DNA of 9,943 nucleotides from Thalassospiraceae bacterium (GCA_030637205.1 DAOVVL010000044.1:1-9943); one strand, 5' to 3'; positions 1-6,540 are shown, counted from the stretch's first letter. The notes: generated by a model from the sequence alone, not told the origin. A program made the numbers and translations.

Positions 1-515
1 CGCGGATTGGTGATGGGCAACTTGACGATGCGGCCCACAGGATGGTGCGTATTGCGCAGGGCCACGGACGCGGTAGATCCGATCACCGATTGCAACAAAG
101 GGGTATCGGTGGTGAGGCGCGATAACACCTCGCCGGTCTTGGTGGTTTCGAAAAATCCGACATGCAGGGCCAGCACACGATCAAACACAGCTTGGCGGAG
201 ATCCGCCACCACCCGTTCGCCCAACCACGACACCAGATAAAACCGGGCGAACGTGCCCACCGCCATCACAACCGACAAAGCCAGCAGCAAAAACAGGGCA
301 CGATCCAGGGCCTCTGCATTGCCATCGGAAAATCCATTGTCGATCAGTTGACGAAGGCCCTGACCCAGGCCCAGAACGGCAAACGCCGTCACGCTTAAAG
401 CCGTGATGGCAGCGATGACGCGTCGCCAATAGGGCTTGAGAAAGCCCGCCGTGCGCCTGAGATAGCGCAAATCCCGGCCCTTGGGGCGATCAGATGAAGC
501 TTGGGTTTGAGCCAA
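1..515 (-). CDS. ABC exporter, transmembrane-domain N-terminus (partial, runs off left edge)
   Basis: This is the first 171 codons of a fused permease-ATPase exporter of the ABCB/MsbA type (COG1132-like), an inner-membrane ATP-driven efflux pump; its substrate cannot be told from this part. A basic, soluble start (RPKGRDLRYLRR) leads into TM1 at about residues 25-45, then TM2 at about 60-85. The intracellular-loop signature follows: WLGERVVADLRQ, then the VGFFETTKTGEVLSRLTTD segment typical of this family. The ATPase domain would lie left of the window. The start is taken as TTG at 515 because AGGCAGGA sits about 8 nt upstream. The frame stays open further upstream, to another TTG at 557, so the start is not certain. 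It lies 91 bp downstream of the histidine kinase on the same strand. The last 15 residues are unusually polar for a membrane helix. Confidence 0.85.
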   Translation of the reverse strand, partial: MAQTQASSDRPKGRDLRYLRRTAGFLKPYWRRVIAAITALSVTAFAVLGLGQGLRQLIDNGFSDGNAEALDRALFLLLALSVVMAVGTFARFYLVSWLGERVVADLRQAVFDRVLALHVGFFETTKTGEVLSRLTTDTPLLQSVIGSTASVALRNTHHPVGRIVKLPITNP

Positions 516-563
516 CGGAACAATCCTGCCTGACAGATAAACGACTTTGATGATCAATATGGG

Positions 564-597
564 GCGGGTGCGCCTAAACGGCAAGAACAGCGCCCGC
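564..597 (-). other. GC-rich stem-loop between kinase and ABC exporter
   Basis: GCGGG and CCCGC arms, with further GC pairs inside interrupted by a two-base bulge, form a hairpin just downstream of the kinase stop. No U-run follows on the minus strand, so it is not a standard intrinsic terminator. It could slow decay or weakly attenuate read-through into the exporter gene. Confidence 0.3.
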
Positions 598-606
598 GTT
601 CACCAT

Positions 607-2427
607 TTAGCCGCTTTTTGCCAGCACCGGAATTTGATGGGGCGTCGCCAATGGAAGCTCAAACCAGAAGGTTGTGCCAATATCCAGCTGGGAATCGACC
701 CCGATCTGACCGCCGTGCTTTTTAACAATTTCCCGGCTGATGGCCAGGCCCAACCCGGTTCCCTGAACGTTTCGGGTATCGGAATTTTCCACCTGAAAGA
801 ACCGCTCGAACACTTTTTCAACGTACTGCTGGGGAATTCCCGGGCCGCCATCAATCACGTTATATCGCACCATGCCATTTCTGTTTTCAGCAGACAGCGT
901 AATGATGTCTCCGGGTTTGGAATATTTAATTGCATTTGATATCAGGTTGGCAAAAACCTGTTGAATACGTCTGGCATCGGCCAGCACCGTACTTTCGGTT
1001 CGGTTTTCGATGGAAATGGAAACCTCACCTTTGTTGGCAAACCCAGAATTCAGGCTTAGCGCGCTTGAAAGCAGATCGCCCGATGCAACGCTTTCAAATT
1101 CAAATGGCATGTCGCCAGCGACAATTTTATCCATGTCCAGAATGTCGTTGATTAACATCTGCAAACGGTCGCTGTTTCGAATGCAGGTTTCAATGAGCAT
1201 ATGCGCCTGATCAGGAATGGTTCCGGCCGCCCCGCCAGAAATCAACTTTAATGAACCCTGGATCGAGGTTATGGGCGTGCGCAATTCGTGACTGACGATG
1301 GATATGAATTCAGATTTCATATTTTCCAGCTGCTTGCGTTCGGTTACGTCGCGCACAATGGCAATTGTTTTTAGTGCCTGATCCACCTCGACCGTATTAA
1401 CCGAGACCTCCATATCAAATACGGAACCGTCCCGGCGAAGGCCCCGGCACTCGCCAAGGCCGTCTTTATCACTTGATTTCAAGAACATGCCGGCCGAACG
1501 TGAATCGCAAATATCCTCAATGGTCATTGAGATGGCCGCAAAAGCTGAATAGCCGAACATGCGTTCACATACCGGATTAAAGGTTGTGATCCGCCCGCCT
1601 TCATCAAACGAAAGGATGCCATCCGCAACGCCTTCAAACACGCCCCTTAGCTGGCTTTCGCTTCGTTCAAGTTCGTCATTTGCTTCGGCAATGCCGTCAG
1701 CCACGCTGTCAAATGCCTTGGCGATGGATGCCAGTTCATCGCGGCCTTTCATGGAAACGCGCGTTTCTTTGTTACCTTGCATGTAACTGTCGGCTGAGCG
1801 CAAAATCCGATTGACCCGTTTGGTCAGCAAAAAGTGCAGGCACCCGCCAGCCAACAACAATATCCCGGCAACGACCAGCGATGTATTCATGGCGGTTCGC
1901 CTAGCCGATGTATGAAGGCTGGCGAGGCTGGCGGTAAGATCAAAATGAATGATGCCAACGCCAATGCGCGATGGGCGAAGCTCGCCGACTGTAAATCCCA
2001 TGATCACCGGAAAAGTTGCAATCAGATGTGTGCCGCCTTCGCGTTTGACGATATCGCTGGTCATGCGGCTTCGCACTTTACCAAGATTTTCAACGTCGAT
2101 ACCGTGGGGTACATCAATGAACATTTTGCCGACCATGCCCAATTCACTGGATGCGATCACGCTATCGGTTTCGTCAAGCAGATACACAAGATCGGCAAGG
2201 GGTTGGAAATTTACTTCGGAGATAGCCTGGCGAACGCCGACCATATTGTTTCTTTTTAGATGTGAATTTAAATTCCCCTGAAGCGTATTTGCGGTGGAAC
2301 TGAGCGTGGTAAGGGCGTGCCTGATTTCGCGCTGGGTCAGGTCCGCGGAAATCGACACATATTGAAATGCGATGATCGCCACAGATAACGCCAACCCCAA
2401 CAAGGGTATTGTGAATTTTAACTTCAT
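607..2427 (-). CDS. Membrane sensor histidine kinase (periplasmic sensor-HAMP-PAS-HisKA-HATPase)
   Basis: Inner-membrane histidine kinase of about 606 residues. Domains in order: TM1 at about 5-27; a periplasmic sensor of about 155 residues (28-183) that looks Cache/PAS-like (LVYLLDETDSVIASSELG); TM2 at about 184-204; HAMP (about 204-256); PAS (about 258-366, GVFEGVADGILSFDEGG); HisKA with the phospho-acceptor His at about 380 in SIVSHELRTP; and HATPase_c with N box NLISNAIKYS, G1 VIDGGPGI, F box FERFF and G2 GTGLGLAIS. All catalytic boxes are intact. There is no attached receiver domain, so it must phosphorylate a separate regulator; the receiver proteins beginning at 4035 and 4707 are the nearest candidates. 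ATG at 2427 is preferred over the adjacent GTG at 2430 because the GAAGG upstream is too close to the GTG. It starts 32 bp after the lipoprotein gene ends, so the two are probably co-transcribed. Confidence 0.95.
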   Translation of the reverse strand: MKLKFTIPLLGLALSVAIIAFQYVSISADLTQREIRHALTTLSSTANTLQGNLNSHLKRNNMVGVRQAISEVNFQPLADLVYLLDETDSVIASSELGMVGKMFIDVPHGIDVENLGKVRSRMTSDIVKREGGTHLIATFPVIMGFTVGELRPSRIGVGIIHFDLTASLASLHTSARRTAMNTSLVVAGILLLAGGCLHFLLTKRVNRILRSADSYMQGNKETRVSMKGRDELASIAKAFDSVADGIAEANDELERSESQLRGVFEGVADGILSFDEGGRITTFNPVCERMFGYSAFAAISMTIEDICDSRSAGMFLKSSDKDGLGECRGLRRDGSVFDMEVSVNTVEVDQALKTIAIVRDVTERKQLENMKSEFISIVSHELRTPITSIQGSLKLISGGAAGTIPDQAHMLIETCIRNSDRLQMLINDILDMDKIVAGDMPFEFESVASGDLLSSALSLNSGFANKGEVSISIENRTESTVLADARRIQQVFANLISNAIKYSKPGDIITLSAENRNGMVRYNVIDGGPGIPQQYVEKVFERFFQVENSDTRNVQGTGLGLAISREIVKKHGGQIGVDSQLDIGTTFWFELPLATPHQIPVLAKSG

Positions 2428-2459
2428 CACCCTTCAGATTTCCCCGGTCCTAAAGACAT

Positions 2460-3419
2460 TTATTCAACAAACTCGGCAGTAAATATTCCTGTCATGGAAA
2501 TTTGCTTATTCAACAAACCATGGCTGACCAACACGTTAGAAAGTTTTTGCGCGCCCACCATCAAACTGATGGACGAGCCGCCTGAAAGTAATTTCGCATT
2601 TGTCTGAATATCGGGAAGAACCAACCCATCGAACGAATCGCGCGCCTCTTCGACGCTAAGGCCCAGCCGATTGCCGATCAACTGAAACGCTTTTGCCGGT
2701 TCATCGTTGATATAATCGACCGCCATGAACCATGCTTTCGAAAATTCCTGCATGCGTTTCGGGTTTTTGCGCGCGTATTCGGAGCGAACCAGCAGAATAT
2801 CAACAATTTCGTTGGGCATCTCACGGCTGGAAAAAATTTCTCTGGCCCCTTTTCGCATGAGGCGCGAACGAAACGGCTCAAACGTGACAACCGCATCGAC
2901 CGCGCCGTCAATATAAGCCTGCTCTGACTCGTCCACCGTCAGGTAGGCAAGATCAACATCGTCAAAATTTACACTGTGAATTTCCAGGGCCCGCGCCAGC
3001 ACATATGCGCCCAAGGCGCTGCTTTCAACGCCAACCTTTTTGCCGGTCAACTGTGCCATATTTTCTATATTGGGCTGGGCCAAAATAACATCGCCACCGA
3101 ACGATACATCGGCGACCAGAAATACTTTCACATCCAGTCCGTCCTGGATCAGCAGCAGGGCTTCATCCAGTGTCAGCGCAACCACATCGATGGCATCATT
3201 GCGAAACGCGCGGATGGTTTGTGTTGCGGACTGAAACTGGTTGAGACGCACTTGCTCAGCTGTAAAATATTTCAAGTCGCGTGCCAGATAAGCCGGCTCA
3301 TACCCGGGCCAGACATTGGTGCCGACACGCATCGGCTCTGACGACTGTTCAGAACACGCACCCAGTATCCCACTGAATAAGATGGCGGCAACGATGGCAA
3401 CACGGCTGAGCGGGCGCAT
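2460..3419 (-). CDS. NMT1/SsuA-like ABC-type substrate-binding lipoprotein
   Basis: A 319-residue periplasmic binding protein of the NMT1/TauA/SsuA superfamily, whose members bind small molecules such as sulfonates, nitrate or thiamine precursors. The N-terminus is a lipoprotein signal: basic MRPLSR, a hydrophobic stretch, then lipobox L19-G20-A21-C22, so it should be membrane-anchored. The mature protein begins with a canonical first strand and loop (MRVGTNVWPGYEPAYLARD). It has the family's GKKVGVESSALGAYVLARAL segment at about 126-145, where ligand-contacting residues usually lie, and DAVVTFEP at about 175-182. Length is normal for the family. It is the first gene of the minus-strand unit, directly upstream of the histidine kinase. 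No cognate permease or ATPase is adjacent, so a role as ligand sensor for the kinase is more likely than import (inference). The ligand cannot be predicted. Confidence 0.9.
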   Translation of the reverse strand: MRPLSRVAIVAAILFSGILGACSEQSSEPMRVGTNVWPGYEPAYLARDLKYFTAEQVRLNQFQSATQTIRAFRNDAIDVVALTLDEALLLIQDGLDVKVFLVADVSFGGDVILAQPNIENMAQLTGKKVGVESSALGAYVLARALEIHSVNFDDVDLAYLTVDESEQAYIDGAVDAVVTFEPFRSRLMRKGAREIFSSREMPNEIVDILLVRSEYARKNPKRMQEFSKAWFMAVDYINDEPAKAFQLIGNRLGLSVEEARDSFDGLVLPDIQTNAKLLSGGSSISLMVGAQKLSNVLVSHGLLNKQISMTGIFTAEFVE

Positions 3420-3424
3420 TTTAT

Positions 3425-3430
3425 CCTCCC
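3425..3430 (-). promoter_or_regulatory. Ribosome binding site of the lipoprotein gene
   Basis: The minus strand reads GGGAGG followed by ATAAA and then the ATG. This is a near-consensus Shine-Dalgarno 5 nt before the start at 3419, the strongest in the window. It fixes that start and suggests efficient translation of the binding protein. Confidence 0.85.
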
Positions 3431-3526
3431 ATAAGCCCTCAAAATCGACTTTTCAGACAAAAGGTTAAGGATGCGCTGCAACCTCTATGCCATACGGGAA
3501 GTTCTGTTAACTAATTGATTTGAATA

Positions 3527-3586
3527 CATTTTGCATAAGCGCATCGGTTTGCAAAAGGCCAATTTCAGCACTAGAAATGCAAAATG
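3527..3586. repeat. 10-bp inverted repeat upstream of the lipoprotein-kinase operon
   Basis: CATTTTGCAT (3527-3536) and ATGCAAAATG (3577-3586) are exact inverted copies with 40 bp between the arms. They lie about 110-170 bp upstream of the lipoprotein start, in AT-rich non-coding DNA. They could be paired regulator half-sites or chance in biased sequence. Confidence 0.35.
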
Positions 3587-3608
3587 CAGCCGATTTGGCA
3601 CATTTACC

Positions 3609-3636
3609 AAAAAAGGCCCCCGAAGGAGCCTTTTTC
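3609..3636 (-). terminator. Intrinsic terminator with UUCG tetraloop
   Basis: Read on the minus strand, an A-run and GGCTCC pair with GGGGCC around a TTCG loop (one G-U pair), followed by six T residues. The stem is about 11 bp including the A-U base. The UUCG loop is stable only in the minus-strand reading; the plus-strand reading has a CGAA loop and a C-A mismatch. It begins 21 bp after the stop codon at 3658, so it serves the small minus-strand gene. It may also insulate the lipoprotein operon from upstream transcription. Confidence 0.85.
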
Positions 3637-3657
3637 AGAAATCTTGTGAAACGCCGT

Positions 3658-3849
3658 TTATTCAGCACCATCACTGGATGTTATCTGGGCGACATCGTTA
3701 TCAGCATTGATCGTAAACCAGTCACCGTGGGCCTGGGTCAGGTAATGCCCGGCATCGATCACGTCGGTTGCGTAATCGAGTTCTTTAAAAACGGTGTAAG
3801 TTACGTCGCCCTTCTTGTTGATAAGGAAAATATCCAAGACCTTATCCAC
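3658..3849 (-). CDS. Small protein resembling a fragment of a periplasmic sensor domain
   Basis: This 63-codon frame starts with GTG at 3849 (an alternative TTG lies at 3837). The core, DIFLINKKGDVTYTVFKELDYATD, split as DIFLINKKGD and VTYTVFKELDYATD, resembles a segment of the ligand-binding region of some chemoreceptors and sensor proteins (pattern D-hydrophobic-FLI, G-D-V-Y-vFKE-D-aT). This is recalled from family patterns and was not tested by a search. It has no signal peptide or membrane segment, so it would be cytoplasmic as it stands. A good terminator 21 bp downstream supports real transcription. Upstream of the start the frame also reads QAFQRG, which may continue the similarity, before an in-frame TAG. 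That leaves open whether this is a stand-alone small protein or the tail of a decayed sensor gene. A G-rich run sits too close to the GTG to be a good ribosome site. Confidence 0.5.
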   Translation of the reverse strand: MDKVLDIFLINKKGDVTYTVFKELDYATDVIDAGHYLTQAHGDWFTINADNDVAQITSSDGAE

Positions 3850-4034
3850 ACCCCTTTGGAATGCTTGTGACTAAAAACTAAACCTAAAGTATGCAATCAC
3901 GTACTACTTTTGGTTAGCCCTTTACCGGCCCGGCTCACTTTTGCTCATACGGGCTTAATACCTTTGCCTTCTTGGGCAAACTGGTGGCACACGATACTTT
4001 TGCTTTGGGGATCACCAATAAAGATACGGCCCAC

Positions 4035-4463
4035 ATGTTCAAACCAGACGGCCCAAAGCCTGAGCAATATTCCCTTGGACACGTGTCCAAGGGTAAGCGC
4101 GGCAAATTTCGGGTGCTGGTCGTGGAAGATGAAACCGAAGCCGCCGACACCCTTGCATATTATCTGGAAGAAGAAGGCTATCAGGTCACAACCGCCTACA
4201 ACGGCGTTCAAGGTCTGGAGAAGTTTCATGCATGTGGCGCCGACATCGTGATTACCGACATCCGTATGCCCAAAATGGATGGCGTGGAATTGATTGCGTC
4301 GCTTCGACAGCAGCGACCCCACCTGCCGATCATTGCCGTCACCGGGCATATGGGGGCGACCGAAAACCTCGGCCCAATTGCAGGCGATTTTCGTGTCGAG
4401 GTATTGAAAAAACCTATCAGCCTCAGTGAACTGCTTCAGAAAATGGCCGTGATTTGCGTTTGA
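4035..4463 (+). CDS. Receiver-only response regulator (CheY-like single domain)
   Basis: A two-component receiver domain without an output domain, 142 residues from ATG at 4035. After about 25 poorly conserved residues the domain runs from FRVLVVEDE to the C-terminus. The acid pocket is E31/D32/E33, the phospho-acceptor is Asp75 in ITDIRMPKMDG, the switch Thr is at 103 (AVTGH) and the conserved Lys is at 126 (KKP). All key residues are present, so it should accept phosphate from a histidine kinase and act through protein contacts or as a relay. The kinase at 607-2427 is the nearest candidate donor. The start is uncertain: the frame is open back to a TTG at 3972, and GTG at 4083 would give a more usual receiver length. 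No start has a strong ribosome site. A perfect palindrome lies inside the 5' part of the frame. Confidence 0.85.
   Translation: MFKPDGPKPEQYSLGHVSKGKRGKFRVLVVEDETEAADTLAYYLEEEGYQVTTAYNGVQGLEKFHACGADIVITDIRMPKMDGVELIASLRQQRPHLPIIAVTGHMGATENLGPIAGDFRVEVLKKPISLSELLQKMAVICV
4072..4093. repeat. Perfect 22-bp palindrome at the 5' end of the receiver gene
   Basis: CCCTTGGACAC (4072-4082) is followed immediately by its exact reverse complement, with no spacer and no mismatch. If translation starts at ATG 4035 it lies in codons 13-20. If it starts at GTG 4083 the palindrome straddles the start codon. An uninterrupted palindrome of this length suits a dimeric regulator's operator or an RNA cruciform. 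It encodes part of the non-conserved N-terminal extension, so protein-level constraint is unlikely to explain it. Confidence 0.8.
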
Positions 4464-4493
4464 TTACTGCTAGTTAAGCCGTCAAATGCAATC
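4451..4493 (+). other. Imperfect stem-loop across the stop of the receiver gene
   Basis: GATTTGCGTTTGA (4451-4463, ending in the TGA stop) pairs with TCAAATGCAATC (4482-4493) with one bulge and one mismatch, leaving a loop of about 18 nt. No T-run follows, so it is at best a weak 3' structure. The rest of 4464-4706 holds no convincing gene. Confidence 0.3.
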
Positions 4494-4553
4494 AATACCT
4501 TGCGCACTCCACAACTTAAGCTGTCATTTCCCGCTTTTGAAATATCAATGCAC

Positions 4554-4581
4554 TTGCTAGCAACCCCTTCTTCTACATAAT
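4554..4581 (+). promoter_or_regulatory. Candidate sigma-70-type promoter for the NarL-type regulator
   Basis: TTGCTA (4554-4559), a 16-bp spacer, and CATAAT (4576-4581). A full TATAAT follows at 4581-4586 but would need a 21-bp spacer. Transcription from here would leave a leader of about 115 nt before the ATG at 4707, containing the G-run and the GGGCCATATGGCCC palindrome. Pattern match only. Confidence 0.4.
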
Positions 4582-4653
4582 ATAATGCCAAGTCCTTTGC
4601 ATGCCGCTCATTAGCCATTAATTCAGTTTATAACGTCCGTTCTGCAAAAATTC

Positions 4654-4672
4654 GGGGGGGGCCATATGGCCC
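4654..4672. repeat. G8 run overlapping a 14-bp palindrome in the regulator leader
   Basis: Eight G residues (4654-4661) run into the exact palindrome GGGCCATATGGCCC (4659-4672), which ends 34 bp before the regulator start. The hairpin could affect translation of the leader, and the G-run is a possible slippage or sequencing-error site. Confidence 0.6.
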
Positions 4673-4706
4673 TGGTCAGCACTCAATAAAGCTGAACTGA
4701 GGAAAT

Positions 4707-5381
4707 ATGAGACTATTATTTGCCGATGACCATACGCTGGTCAGGGAAGGGATTCGCCCTTTCCTTAACGAACTGGCTGAAACGGTCGAAGTTCTGGAAG
4801 CCGAAAGCCTTTCAACTGCCCAGCAGCAGGCCGAAAGTGCTGACGGTTTGGATTTGATCTTGCTGGATCTCAAAATGCCGGGCATGGATGGCTTTGCCGG
4901 CGCGGAGGCCATGATCAAAAGCCATCCCGGCGTTCCGGTGGTGATCCTGTCAGGCCATTACAATCGCAGGGATGTTCGCGCAGCCCTGGATCACGGAATT
5001 TCCGGCTATATCCCCAAAAGTATCGGCGGCATGGCGATGGTCAATGCGTTACGCCTAATTATGGCAGGCGAAAAATATTTGCCGTCAGATGTCTTTGCCG
5101 AAACTGACCGCCCTGAAGATGCGTCTATTCTTGAGCCTCACGAAAAATCCTCTGTGGGCCTGATGATTGATTCTGAACGGTTCACCAACCTGACCAAACG
5201 CGAAGGCGAAATTCTTTCCCATCTTGTCGATGGCCTGACCAATAAAGAGATTGCCCGCGAACTTGAGATTCAGGAAATCACCATCAAAATCCATGTACGC
5301 AACATTTATCGCAAAATTGGCGCCAAAAACCGCGCCCAGGCGGTACGCATATCGTTGCAGTCCGGCTGGACACCAAATTAA
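4707..5381 (+). CDS. NarL/LuxR-family response regulator
   Basis: A 224-residue DNA-binding response regulator of normal length for the NarL/FixJ group. The receiver domain (about 1-118) has acid pocket D7/D8 (LLFADDH), phospho-acceptor D54 (LILLDLKMPGMDG), switch Ser82 (ILSGH) and Lys104 (YIPKS). A linker of about 40 residues follows. The LuxR-type helix-turn-helix (about 160-218) reads LTKREGEILSHLVDGLTNKEIA, given here in parts as LTKREGEILSHLVDG and LTNKEIARELEI, then TIKIHVRNIYRKIGAKNRAQAV, the typical recognition helix and dimerisation tail. Its kinase partner is unlabelled; the membrane kinase at 607-2427 is a candidate by proximity. The ATG at 4707 is supported by GAGG 5 nt upstream. 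Its stop overlaps the stop of the minus-strand receiver remnant. Confidence 0.95.
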   Translation: MRLLFADDHTLVREGIRPFLNELAETVEVLEAESLSTAQQQAESADGLDLILLDLKMPGMDGFAGAEAMIKSHPGVPVVILSGHYNRRDVRAALDHGISGYIPKSIGGMAMVNALRLIMAGEKYLPSDVFAETDRPEDASILEPHEKSSVGLMIDSERFTNLTKREGEILSHLVDGLTNKEIARELEIQEITIKIHVRNIYRKIGAKNRAQAVRISLQSGWTPN

Positions 5382-5614
5382 TATTTTTGTTCGGTGTGAA
5401 GAATTTTTGCCACTTCGCTAAGGCTCAGTGGTTTTTTCCAAACCCCGCTAACCGCTCCATACTGGACTTCGGCCTCAGCACCCATGGGGCTGTGACCGGT
5501 CATGGCAAAAATGGAAATATCCACTGAACGCTCGCGCAACAAACAGATCAGCTCGATACCGTCCATCACCGGCATCCTGATATCAAAGCTTCCTTGCGAC
5601 AGGCCTGCCCACAA
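5378..5614 (-). pseudogene. N-terminally truncated receiver-domain remnant
   Basis: The minus strand encodes the C-terminal half of a receiver domain: DIRMPVMDGIELICLLRE (starting at 5584), AMTGH with the switch Thr, and WKKPLSLSEVAKIL with the conserved Lys-Pro. It is clearly akin to the receiver protein at 4035-4463 (DIRMPKMDGVELI, AVTGH, LKKPISLSEL), so the two are probably paralogues. Similarity ends abruptly just before the phospho-acceptor Asp. The preceding frame (SQGSF and upstream to a TTG at 5614) and the other two minus frames show no acid pocket or first two strands of the fold. The N-terminal half therefore appears deleted rather than frameshifted. A product from TTG 5614 could not fold as a normal receiver. 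Its TAA overlaps the stop of the NarL-type regulator. Confidence 0.75.
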
Positions 5615-5696
5615 TATAAATTAGCCCCAACCAGACTTTTAAACCCCTTTCAAGCTAACCCAAGCCCTGGGGGGGCTACCTTTAGAAAGACCGCTT

Positions 5697-6101
5697 ATGA
5701 AAATCGAATTTACCGTGTGGCAGTTTGTGCGCGTGATGGTGTATCTGGAAAACAAGCCCAAGGCCGGAGCCGTTGAAGGCGAGCCGGGGCTGCTTAATGG
5801 CTGGCAGGACATCTGGGCACCCTTGGACCGCGAACTTGCCACCCTGTCGCAGGATGATTTTTCGGCTTACGCAAATATGATGATGGACCAAAACGTGGTG
5901 GTCCAGGATGTGTCTGCGGCGGCGGCGCGGGTCACCAAAGGTGTGCTGGAAAATATCGCCGCCGAGATGGACCGTGAGATCAAAAAACATTCCGCCAACG
6001 CGAAAGACGGCGACGCAAAAGACAGCGACACGATTGAAAACCTGCAATTTGAGAAAAGCGAGCTGCTGAGAAGCGCCGCGGTTATTCAAAGCGAGCTTTA
6101 A
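5697..6101 (+). CDS. Protein of unknown function, 134 aa
   Basis: I do not recognise this family. The predicted protein starts MKIEFTVWQFVRVMVYLENK and is soluble, with no signal peptide or membrane segment. The middle (about 45-95) is helical and Met/Ala/Val-rich (SAYANMMMDQNVVVQDVSAAAARV). The C-terminal third is charged and probably coiled (DGDAKDSDTIENLQFEKSELL). Codon use resembles the neighbours, which supports coding. The ribosome site is weak (AGAAAG, 7 nt before the ATG), with a G7 run 21 bp upstream. Its stop is one base from the stop of the convergent gene at 6103. Confidence 0.65.
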   Translation: MKIEFTVWQFVRVMVYLENKPKAGAVEGEPGLLNGWQDIWAPLDRELATLSQDDFSAYANMMMDQNVVVQDVSAAAARVTKGVLENIAAEMDREIKKHSANAKDGDAKDSDTIENLQFEKSELLRSAAVIQSEL

Positions 6102-6102
6102 T

Positions 6103-6540
6103 CTAGTGAAGATCGTTTGCCGCCGGAATTTCTTCATCGGCCCGATCAAACGCAATAACGCCGCCCGCACCTTCAAGATGGCTGGTTTCCAGATCAGCCG
6201 TCATGGCCTTGGCCTTGATCGCCGCCCATTCCATTTTAGCCGCCGCATTGACGTGCCCGCTTTCTGATGCCTGTTCGGCCAGCAGCCGGATGCCACCTTC
6301 CAACATGGTAAAGGCATGCGACAGCGGCAGCGCCTGTTCATGGGTAAACTCAAATCCGCTGGTGGTTTCAAACGCATCGGCGATTTCAACAAACAGTTCG
6401 CCCATAACGCTCAGGTCTTCGGGAATTGCTTCGGGGTCTATTTCGGAAAGCTGGGTAGCCATGTAGCGTACGATTTTGGCAAAAATCAGCGGCTCGGCAG
6501 TTTCCGGGATTTCATCATCAAAATCAGGTTCGTCGTTCAC
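6103..6540 (-). CDS. Acidic protein of unknown function, 145 aa
   Basis: Strongly acidic and soluble, starting with GTG at 6540 (MNDEPDFDDEIPETAEPLIF). It is mostly helical: about 22-65 (AKIVRYMATQLSEIDPEAIPEDLSVMGELFVEIADAF), then an Ala/Glu-rich helical pair at about 70-125. It ends in a loose acidic tail. No motif I can name is present. It lies 14 bp downstream of the gene at 6555-7268 on the same strand, so the two are probably an operon and perhaps partners. There is no in-frame ATG near the start, and the upstream GGATGG is only a weak ribosome site. Confidence 0.65.
   Translation of the reverse strand: MNDEPDFDDEIPETAEPLIFAKIVRYMATQLSEIDPEAIPEDLSVMGELFVEIADAFETTSGFEFTHEQALPLSHAFTMLEGGIRLLAEQASESGHVNAAAKMEWAAIKAKAMTADLETSHLEGAGGVIAFDRADEEIPAANDLH

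Noticed and set aside
1834..2259. Plus-strand frame of 141 codons
   Set aside because: Antisense to the periplasmic and HAMP part of the histidine kinase.
3520..3870. Plus-strand open frame of 116 codons
   Set aside because: It runs through the minus-strand terminator and is antisense to the sensor-like small gene, and its product resembles nothing I recognise.
4436..4618. Minus-strand 60-codon frame between the two regulators
   Set aside because: No ribosome site, overlaps the 3' end of the receiver gene, and composition looks random.
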